Shown: positions 57,815 through 64,000 of the stretch, one piece after another
Position numbering within the stretch: position 1 is the first letter of the stretch
Layout of the letters: every line of letters begins with the position of its first letter
Assembly: GCA_947492175.1 (NCBI GenBank)
Contig: CANLMQ010000006.1
Location: 1 to 64,000, forward strand
Reading direction: 5' to 3'
Source: an uncultured Draconibacterium sp.
GTDB taxonomy: Bacteria > Bacteroidota > Bacteroidia > Bacteroidales > Prolixibacteraceae
Length of the DNA: 64,000 nt
Translations under genes and position numbers: made by a program
Notes under the pieces: model-generated
Told to the model about the DNA's origin: nothing
Database searches by the model: none
The model's input: the letters and a program-made list of their open reading frames with translations, nothing else

Positions 57815-59557
57815 TTATAATCCGAGTTCTTCCATAATGGCGTCGATTTTTGCATCAGCTTTTTGTTCGGCTGCATCAAAATCTGCCCTCGATTTCAGTT
57901 CCCCGGTCACTTCAAAATAGAATTTAATTTTTGGCTCGGTACCCGACGGGCGAACCGAAATTTTTGTTCCGTCTTGTGTAAAAAACTGAAGAACATTGGA
58001 AGTAATTTTCTGGTCAATTTTCTTTTCTTCTCCGCTAATCAGGTTTTTAGCCGTCAATACAGAATAATCCTTTACCCATTCCATTGGCGATCCGCCCAAT
58101 TCTTTTGGAGGATTAGCCCGGAAATCGGTCATAATCTGCTGAATTTCTTCTGCACCGGTTTTCCCTTTACGAACCACGTATTTCATTTTCTCGCGCGAGA
58201 ATCCATACTCAAGGTAAATGTCCTGCAACAATTCGTAGAGTGTTTTTCCCTGATCGATTGCCCAGGCTGTAATTTCAGCCATTAAAGCACAGGCCGAAAC
58301 CGCGTCTTTGTCGCGTACAAAATCCGATGGCATAAAACCAAAACTTTCTTCGCCGCCACCAATGTATTTCTTTTTACCTTCCAGATCACGAATTACTTCG
58401 GCAATAAATTTAAAGCCGGTATATACATCAAAGTATTCGATGTTGTTTTTACGGGCAACCTCTGCAATCATTTCGGTAGAAACAATGGTTTTTACAATAA
58501 ACTCATTGCCTTTTAGCTTACCGGCTTCTTTCATTTTTACAATAATGTAATAGAAAAAAAGCAAAGCAGTTTGGTTACCGTTAACAATAACATATTCGCC
58601 TTTATCGTTTTTTACAGCCACTCCAATCCGGTCTGAATCGGGATCGGAAGCCATCACAACATCTGCATCAATTTCTGCAGCCTTTTTTGTAGCCATTTCC
58701 ATTGCTGCAGGTTCTTCAGGGTTAGGCGAAATTACCGTTGGGAAATCACCGCTTACCACATCCTGCTCCGGAATATTTATAATGTTTGTAAATCCAAACT
58801 CACGCAAGGCTGCCGGAATCAGTTTTACACCCGTTCCGTGTATTGGTGTGTAAATAATTTTAATGTCTTTGTGGCGCTCTACAACATCAGGCGAAATAGA
58901 AACCTTTTTAACCTCCGCTAAAAATTTGTTGTCCATTTCTTCACCCAAAATTTCAATCAGTTCATCCGGCCCGTCGAATTTGATGTCTTCGGGTTTTATT
59001 TTGGCTACCTCGTTGACAATATTAACATCGTGCGGACCAACAATTTGCGAACCATCGTCCCAGTATGCTTTATACCCATTGTACTCTTTCGGGTTGTGCG
59101 AAGCAGTAAGAATAATACCACTTTGGCAACCTAATTCGCGAATAGCATACGAAAGCTCCGGTGTTGGACGAAGATCGTCGAACAGGTATGCTTTAATGCC
59201 ATTGGCGGCAAATATTTTTGCACTGGTTTCAGAGAACAGGCGGCTGTTATTACGGCAATCGTGACCAATGGCCACTTTTATTTCGTCAAGATCGGCAAAA
59301 TTCTTTTTCAGATAATTACTTAAACCTTGTGTTGCTGCACCAACGGTATAAATATTCATCCGGTTGGTTCCAACTCCCATAACGCCACGCAATCCACCGG
59401 TACCAAATTCCAAGCTACGGTAGAACGAGTCAACCAGTTCTGTTGTGTCTTCGTTATCTAACAGTGCCTGAACAGCGGCTCTGGTTTCCTCATCGTATGT
59501 ATCCGAAAGCCATTCCTGCGCTTTCGCTCTTACTTCTAACAATTCCTGATTTTCCAT
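57815..59557 (-). CDS. Phospho-sugar mutase (phosphoglucomutase/phosphomannomutase)
   Basis: 580 aa, the large alpha-D-phosphohexomutase class. The phosphoserine motif TASHNPKEYNGYK is near 148-160, metal-binding DPDSDRIG near 306-313, the sugar-binding GGGEESFG near 400, and the phosphate-binding RPSGTEPKIKFY near 545. Making glucose 1-phosphate would feed both glycogen and the rfb pathway downstream. It lies 2 bp after rfbD in the same direction. Confidence 0.94.
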   Translation of the reverse strand: MENQELLEVRAKAQEWLSDTYDEETRAAVQALLDNEDTTELVDSFYRSLEFGTGGLRGVMGVGTNRMNIYTVGAATQGLSNYLKKNFADLDEIKVAIGHDCRNNSRLFSETSAKIFAANGIKAYLFDDLRPTPELSYAIRELGCQSGIILTASHNPKEYNGYKAYWDDGSQIVGPHDVNIVNEVAKIKPEDIKFDGPDELIEILGEEMDNKFLAEVKKVSISPDVVERHKDIKIIYTPIHGTGVKLIPAALREFGFTNIINIPEQDVVSGDFPTVISPNPEEPAAMEMATKKAAEIDADVVMASDPDSDRIGVAVKNDKGEYVIVNGNQTALLFFYYIIVKMKEAGKLKGNEFIVKTIVSTEMIAEVARKNNIEYFDVYTGFKFIAEVIRDLEGKKKYIGGGEESFGFMPSDFVRDKDAVSACALMAEITAWAIDQGKTLYELLQDIYLEYGFSREKMKYVVRKGKTGAEEIQQIMTDFRANPPKELGGSPMEWVKDYSVLTAKNLISGEEKKIDQKITSNVLQFFTQDGTKISVRPSGTEPKIKFYFEVTGELKSRADFDAAEQKADAKIDAIMEELGL

Positions 59558-59559
59558 CT

Positions 59560-60417
59560 TTATTTTTTTTCTAATCTATCTGTACAAACTCTTAAACTCT
59601 CTTTCCAATGGGGAATCTCAATACCAAATGTATTTCTAATTTTCGATTTATTCAATACCGAATAATGCGGGCGTTTTGCAGGTGTTGGAAACTGATCGGA
59701 CAATACCGGATTAACTTTGCAACTTACACCTGAAAGTTCGAAAATAGCGATTGCAAAGTCGTACCAGCTAGCTACTCCTTCGTTCGAATAATGGTAAATA
59801 CCCGGTACAAAATTCCCACTATCAACGATCTTAAGAATAGAATTGGCCAGATCGGCTCCATAAGTTGGTGTTCCAACCTGATCAAACACAACATTCAGCT
59901 CTCCCCTCTCTTTCCCAAGCTTAAGCATGGTTTTCACAAAATTATTCCCAAATGCAGAATACAACCACGAGGTGCGAATAATTATCGTATCCGGATTTTC
60001 GCGCATACAATATTTTTCTCCTGCCAACTTGGTCTCGCCATACACGCCCTGCGGATGAACTTTGTTATCTTCAGAATAAGGCTGATTAGCCTCACCGTCA
60101 AAAACATAATCGGTCGAAACGTGAATAAATCTTGCGCCACATTGTTTGGCATAACGCGCCAGTAATGCAGGTGCTACTGCATTCACATCTGCGGCAGTTA
60201 CAACATCCGATTCAGCTTTATCTACTGCAGTGTAAGCCGCACAATTTATTACAAAATCAAACTTATTTTCAGCAAAGTAGCTTTCAACCGATTTTTCGTC
60301 GGTAATATCCAAAGTATCCACGTCCGTAAAATGAAAATTCCATCCGGGATATTGTCCCCGAAGTTCATTAATTTCATTTCCCAACTGGCCGTATGCTCCT
60401 GTAACTAAAATGTGCAT
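59560..60417 (-). CDS. rfbD: dTDP-4-dehydrorhamnose reductase
   Basis: Last step of dTDP-L-rhamnose synthesis. 285 aa. Rossmann motif VTGAYGQLGNEI (5-16), catalytic YGETKLAGEKYC (Tyr and Lys of YxxxK), HVSTDYVFDG and RTSWLYSAFGNNFVKTM, cited as RTSWLYSAFGNNF, are typical. It is 2 bp from the mutase and 1 bp after rfbC. Confidence 0.95.
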   Translation of the reverse strand: MHILVTGAYGQLGNEINELRGQYPGWNFHFTDVDTLDITDEKSVESYFAENKFDFVINCAAYTAVDKAESDVVTAADVNAVAPALLARYAKQCGARFIHVSTDYVFDGEANQPYSEDNKVHPQGVYGETKLAGEKYCMRENPDTIIIRTSWLYSAFGNNFVKTMLKLGKERGELNVVFDQVGTPTYGADLANSILKIVDSGNFVPGIYHYSNEGVASWYDFAIAIFELSGVSCKVNPVLSDQFPTPAKRPHYSVLNKSKIRNTFGIEIPHWKESLRVCTDRLEKK

Positions 60418-60418
60418 A

Positions 60419-60973
60419 TTAAAAATTAAAATTCATTTCCGCGTCTCCAAACAATGGAGCTGCGGCATCTTTTTCCGATACAATTCGTTCCATATCGCCT
60501 AATTTCCAATCGATTCCCAACGATGAGTCAAACGGGTTTATCGATCTTTCCGCACCTTTGTTATACGAATTGTCGCATTTATAGGTAAAAATAGCTGTTT
60601 CGCTCAACACTGAAAATCCATGAGCAAATCCACGGGGAATAAATAACTGTTTTTTATTATTCTCGTTCAATTCCAATCCAAACCATTTTTTAAAGGTTGG
60701 CGAGCCTTTCCGCAAATCAACTGCAACATCGTACACTCTGCCTTGTACAACCCGCACCAGTTTTGCCTGGGCAAATTCACCTAACTGATAATGTAATCCG
60801 CGCACTACTCCGGCAACCGATTTCGATTCATTATCCTGAATAAAAGGTTTAACAATTCCTGCTTCCAAATATCTCTGATTCTGAAAGGACTCAAAAAAGT
60901 ATCCCCGATCATCCTCAAATACCCGGGGCTCAATAATAAGCAAACCGGGTAATCCCGTTTCAATAACCTTCAT
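60419..60973 (-). CDS. rfbC: dTDP-4-dehydrorhamnose 3,5-epimerase
   Basis: 184 aa cupin. FEDDRGYFFESFQNQRYLEAG, cited as DDRGYFFESFQNQRY, VVRGLHYQ with the catalytic histidine (about 62), and FIPRGFAHGFSVLSE match RfbC. 3 bp after rfbA and 1 bp before rfbD: a tight operon. Confidence 0.95.
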   Translation of the reverse strand: MKVIETGLPGLLIIEPRVFEDDRGYFFESFQNQRYLEAGIVKPFIQDNESKSVAGVVRGLHYQLGEFAQAKLVRVVQGRVYDVAVDLRKGSPTFKKWFGLELNENNKKQLFIPRGFAHGFSVLSETAIFTYKCDNSYNKGAERSINPFDSSLGIDWKLGDMERIVSEKDAAAPLFGDAEMNFNF

Positions 60974-60976
60974 GAA

Positions 60977-61858
60977 TTAAAATGAAATAATTTTTTTATT
61001 GGCCATATTAATAAGGTATTGGCCATATTGATTTTTACTAAGTGGTTCGGCCAGCTCCAACAGCTGTTCTTTTGAAATAAATCCTTTTTTAAACGCAATT
61101 TCTTCGATACACGAAATTTTCAGTCCCTGGCGTTGCTCAATGGTTGAAATAAAATTTGATGCCTGCAACAGACTTTCATGTGTACCGGTATCGAGCCAGG
61201 CAAATCCACGCCCCAAAAGTTTTACATTCAAACGTTCTTCTTCCAGGTACAAACGATTTAAATCGGTAATTTCCAGCTCGCCACGTTTCGATGGTTTTAA
61301 ATTTTTTGCTTTTTGTACCACATCGTTCGAATAAAAGTACAAGCCTGTTACCGCATAATTTGATTTTGGCATTTCCGGCTTTTCTTCAATACTTATTACC
61401 TTCCCGGTTTCGTTAAACTCAACCACACCATAACGTTCCGGATCGTTTACGTAATATCCAAAAACTATTGAACCATCTTCCAGTTGAGCTGCCTCTTCGA
61501 GCACGCTTCTGAAATTATAACCGTAAAAGATATTATCGCCCAGAATCATACAGACACTATCATCGCCAATAAACTCTTCGCCTAAAATAAAAGCCTGTGC
61601 CAAACCATCCGGCAATGGCTGTATTTTATACGACAATTTTAATCCGAGCTGAGAACCGTCGCCAAAAAGTTTTTCGTACAAACCAATATCGTCAGGAGTA
61701 GAAATAATCAGAATCTCGCGAATACCTGCCAACATTAAAACCGAAAGCGGATAATAAATCATCGGTTTATCGTAAACAGGTATAATTTGTTTTGAAATTG
61801 AACGGGTTATCGGATAAAGGCGTGTCCCTGAACCTCCTGCTAAAATAATTCCCTTCAT
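60977..61858 (-). CDS. rfbA: Glucose-1-phosphate thymidylyltransferase
   Basis: 293 aa. GGSGTRLYPITRSISKQ (8-24) is the nucleotide site, KPMIYYPLSVLMLAGI, LGDNIFYGYNF and the C-terminal STIEQRQGLKISC are typical RfbA. It activates glucose 1-phosphate with dTTP. First gene of the rfbA-rfbC-rfbD-mutase unit. rfbB (dTDP-glucose 4,6-dehydratase) is missing from the window. Confidence 0.95.
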   Translation of the reverse strand: MKGIILAGGSGTRLYPITRSISKQIIPVYDKPMIYYPLSVLMLAGIREILIISTPDDIGLYEKLFGDGSQLGLKLSYKIQPLPDGLAQAFILGEEFIGDDSVCMILGDNIFYGYNFRSVLEEAAQLEDGSIVFGYYVNDPERYGVVEFNETGKVISIEEKPEMPKSNYAVTGLYFYSNDVVQKAKNLKPSKRGELEITDLNRLYLEEERLNVKLLGRGFAWLDTGTHESLLQASNFISTIEQRQGLKISCIEEIAFKKGFISKEQLLELAEPLSKNQYGQYLINMANKKIISF

Positions 61859-62163
61859 AAGTCGTATTGTTTATTTGGTAATATTTGAATGCAAATTCAT
61901 TTTATGTTTTGATATCATTTTACTGTTTGGATACATTTAAGAATCAGGCTTCAAAATTAATAAAAGAAATAGAGCCTGCAATTAACTCTAATAACTAAAA
62001 CAAACTAACAAATTATTCGATTATTTTTGTGTCCAATTCATTTCAACTGCCCTAACATTCAATAAAATACACAAAAACTTTTGTTTTAATTGAATTTAGT
62101 TATAATTTTGCGCGCGCATTTTAACAAATATAAAGTCTAACTCATTAATTTAAATTGAATTAC
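61859..62163. other. Divergent intergenic region between rfbA and rpsA
   Basis: About 305 bp. Contains the rpsA promoter at 62080-62110; no other gene or clear structure was found on the rfbA side. Confidence 0.5.
62080..62110 (+). promoter_or_regulatory. Strong Bacteroidota promoter of rpsA
   Basis: TTTG (62080-62083), a 19-bp spacer, then TAATTTTG (62103-62110): both elements match the TTTG/TAnnTTTG consensus at ideal spacing. Transcription would start near 62116, giving a leader of about 48 nt. Confidence 0.8.
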
Positions 62164-64000
62164 ATGACAGAAGAAAAAAAAGAAAATCTTGAGCAAGAGG
62201 TTACTGAAACACCGGTTCAGGATGAAAAACAAGAAGTAGTTGCAGAAACTACAAAAGCTCCGGCTGAAAAAGTTGTAGCAGAAGAAAAAGCAGTTGACAC
62301 AAAAGCTGAAGAAGCTGATTTTGACTGGGCAAGCCTTGAAAGCGGAACTGATGCTTATTCTGAAACAGAAAGAGGCGATCTTGAAAGCCTTTACAACGGT
62401 ACATTAAATACTGTTTCTGAAAAAGAAGTATTGGAAGGTAAAGTAATTTCGTTAAACAAACGCGAAGTTGTTGTAGACATAGGTTATAAGTCGGATGGTA
62501 TTGTTAGCTTAAACGAATTTCGCTACAACCCTGAATTAAAAGTAGGCGACGCAGTAGATGTTTACATCGAAAGTCTTGAAGATAAAAAAGGACAGATGAT
62601 CCTTTCGCACAAAAAAGCACGTGCAACACGTTCTTGGGAGCGTGTTAACGAATCGCTTGAGAACGACGAAATCATCAAGGGATACATCAAGTGCCGTACA
62701 AAAGGTGGTATGATTGTGGACGTATTCGGCATCGAGGCATTCTTGCCAGGTTCGCAAATTGATGTTAAACCAATCCGCGATTACGATGTATTTGTTGGTA
62801 AAACAATGGAATTCAAAGTTGTTAAAATCAACCACGAATACCGTAACGTTGTTGTTTCACACAAAGCTCTTATCGAGGCTGAACTTGAACAACAGAAAAA
62901 AGAAATTATCAGCAAACTTGAAAAAGGACAAGTTCTTGAAGGAACTGTTAAGAACGTTACTTCTTACGGTGTATTCATGGACCTTGGTGGTGTTGACGGA
63001 TTAATCCACATTACCGACCTTTCTTGGGGACGTATTTCTCACCCAAGCGAAATTGTAGAATTAGACCAAAAATTAAATGTTGTAATTCTTGATTTCGATG
63101 ATGACAAAAAACGTATTGCTCTTGGCTTGAAACAACTTACTCCTCATCCATGGGATAACCTTGACGCTGAGTTGAAAGTTGGAGATAAAGTTAAAGGTAA
63201 AGTTGTTGTTATTGCTGACTACGGTGCATTCGTAGAGATTGCTCCTGGAGTTGAAGGTTTGATCCACGTTTCAGAAATGAGCTGGAGCCAGCACTTGCGT
63301 AGCGCACAAGATTTCTTGAGCGTGGGCGACGAAGTAGAAGCTTCAATTCTTACTTTAGACCGCGACGAGCGAAAAATGTCGTTGGGTATTAAACAACTGA
63401 AAGAAGATCCATGGGCAAATATCGATACTGAATTTGGTGTTGGTAGCAAGCACACTGCAAAAGTTCGCAACTTCACTAACTTTGGTGTATTTGTAGAAAT
63501 TGCAGAAGGAGTTGACGGATTGATTCATATTTCAGACTTGAGCTGGACGAAAAAAATCAAACACCCATCAGAATTCACTGCAATTGGTGAGCCAATCGAA
63601 GTTGTTGTTCTTGACATCGACAAAGAAAACCGTCGTTTGAGTTTAGGTCACAAACAACTGGAAGAAAACCCATGGGATGTATTCGAAACGATCTTTACTT
63701 CAGATTCAATCCACGAAGGAACTGTGGTTGAATTGATGGACAAAGGTGCTGTTATTGCACTTCCATACGGAGTTGAAGGTTTCGCAACACCTCGTCACCT
63801 GGTGAAAGAAGATGGTACTTCGGTTAAACAAGACGAAAAACTTGATTTCAAAGTTATTGAATTCAATAAATCGGCTAAACGAATCATCGTTTCTCACTCA
63901 AGAATTTTTGAAGATGTTAAACGCGCAGAGGAAGGCGAAAAACGTAAAACTCAGGCTCGTTCAACTAAACGTTCAATGAAATCGGTTAGCGATAACATCG
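62164..64000 (+). CDS. rpsA: 30S ribosomal protein S1 (3' end outside window)
   Basis: Starts at ATG 62164 and is open to the window end (612 codons seen). An acidic, Glu-rich N-terminal extension of about 80 residues precedes six S1 (OB-fold) repeats, at roughly 88-155, 172-240, 258-330, 343-415, 428-500 and 513-585. The recurrent GLIHITDLSW / GLIHVSEMSW / GLIHISDLSW motifs mark repeats 3-5. S1 holds mRNA on the 30S subunit. It has the best promoter match in the window. The tail (KRKTQARSTKR) is basic. Confidence 0.95.
   Translation, partial: MTEEKKENLEQEVTETPVQDEKQEVVAETTKAPAEKVVAEEKAVDTKAEEADFDWASLESGTDAYSETERGDLESLYNGTLNTVSEKEVLEGKVISLNKREVVVDIGYKSDGIVSLNEFRYNPELKVGDAVDVYIESLEDKKGQMILSHKKARATRSWERVNESLENDEIIKGYIKCRTKGGMIVDVFGIEAFLPGSQIDVKPIRDYDVFVGKTMEFKVVKINHEYRNVVVSHKALIEAELEQQKKEIISKLEKGQVLEGTVKNVTSYGVFMDLGGVDGLIHITDLSWGRISHPSEIVELDQKLNVVILDFDDDKKRIALGLKQLTPHPWDNLDAELKVGDKVKGKVVVIADYGAFVEIAPGVEGLIHVSEMSWSQHLRSAQDFLSVGDEVEASILTLDRDERKMSLGIKQLKEDPWANIDTEFGVGSKHTAKVRNFTNFGVFVEIAEGVDGLIHISDLSWTKKIKHPSEFTAIGEPIEVVVLDIDKENRRLSLGHKQLEENPWDVFETIFTSDSIHEGTVVELMDKGAVIALPYGVEGFATPRHLVKEDGTSVKQDEKLDFKVIEFNKSAKRIIVSHSRIFEDVKRAEEGEKRKTQARSTKRSMKSVSDNI

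Noticed and set aside
62164..64000. Polyribonucleotide nucleotidyltransferase or RNase E from the S1 motifs
   Set aside because: There are at least six consecutive S1 repeats after an acidic extension and no nuclease domain, which is the ribosomal protein S1 layout.

Overview
The window looks like a chromosome segment of a Bacteroidota member, probably a marine or sediment Bacteroidia of the Marinilabiliales/Prolixibacteraceae type; that lower rank is a guess. The reasons are promoters of the TTTG/TAnnTTTG type, the gene order CBS-nadK-porG-uppS-bamA-ompH-ompH, a GT3-type glycogen synthase, NigD-like, DUF6261, DUF6787 and PorG families, many lipoproteins with acidic residues after the lipid-bearing cysteine, and TonB-dependent receptors. 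No tRNA, rRNA, CRISPR-Cas, prophage or complete insertion sequence was recognised.

Layout. 1-592: tandem ~258-bp units, each carrying a putative promoter, an invariant ~76-nt U/G-rich sequence and a strong terminator; this looks like a cluster of identical small RNAs. 692-10329 (minus): late cobamide synthesis (cbiB, cobQ, cobC, cobS, cobT, cobU) plus three uncommon members: a Zn-alcohol-dehydrogenase/CobT fusion, a 71-aa protein and a TrpD-like phosphoribosyltransferase. 10599-14645 (minus): B12 capture under a cobalamin riboswitch (BtuB-like receptor, BtuG-like surface lipoprotein with an added PKD domain, a short exported peptide and a DUF4430 protein). 14818-18384: sugar transporter, nucleotidyltransferase and NahK-like kinase, read as a HexNAc salvage module. 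18446-28949 (minus): murI, glycogen synthase, then the envelope biogenesis block. 29024-35656: pdxJ, hydrolase, malQ, a sugar-type oxidoreductase, an M14 peptidase and a GH16 glucanase. 36243-39619: six small lipoproteins in tandem sharing leaders and upstream sequence. 39880-40947: a promoter, an array of palindromes at exact 42-bp spacing and a DUF6261 gene. 41129-57737: mixed housekeeping and envelope genes (S9 peptidase, NigD-like, thioredoxin, hutH, hisS, fRMsr, rluF, TonB receptor, msrA, DUF1080), with a second 42-bp array at 55593-55860. 57815-61858 (minus): phosphohexomutase and rfbD/rfbC/rfbA. 62164-end: rpsA (ribosomal protein S1), cut by the window edge.

The most unusual material is mostly not protein coding: (i) the tandem small-RNA-like units; (ii) three tandem arrays unrelated in sequence but with periods of 21, 42 and 42 bp, two of them made of 16-bp palindromes and one lying between a promoter and the DUF6261 gene; (iii) the lipoprotein locus, where a 93-bp leader is identical at nucleotide level in two genes with unrelated mature parts; (iv) the cobamide cluster with two CobT domains, one fused to a dehydrogenase and flanked by a TrpD-like enzyme, which suggests handling of an uncommon lower ligand.
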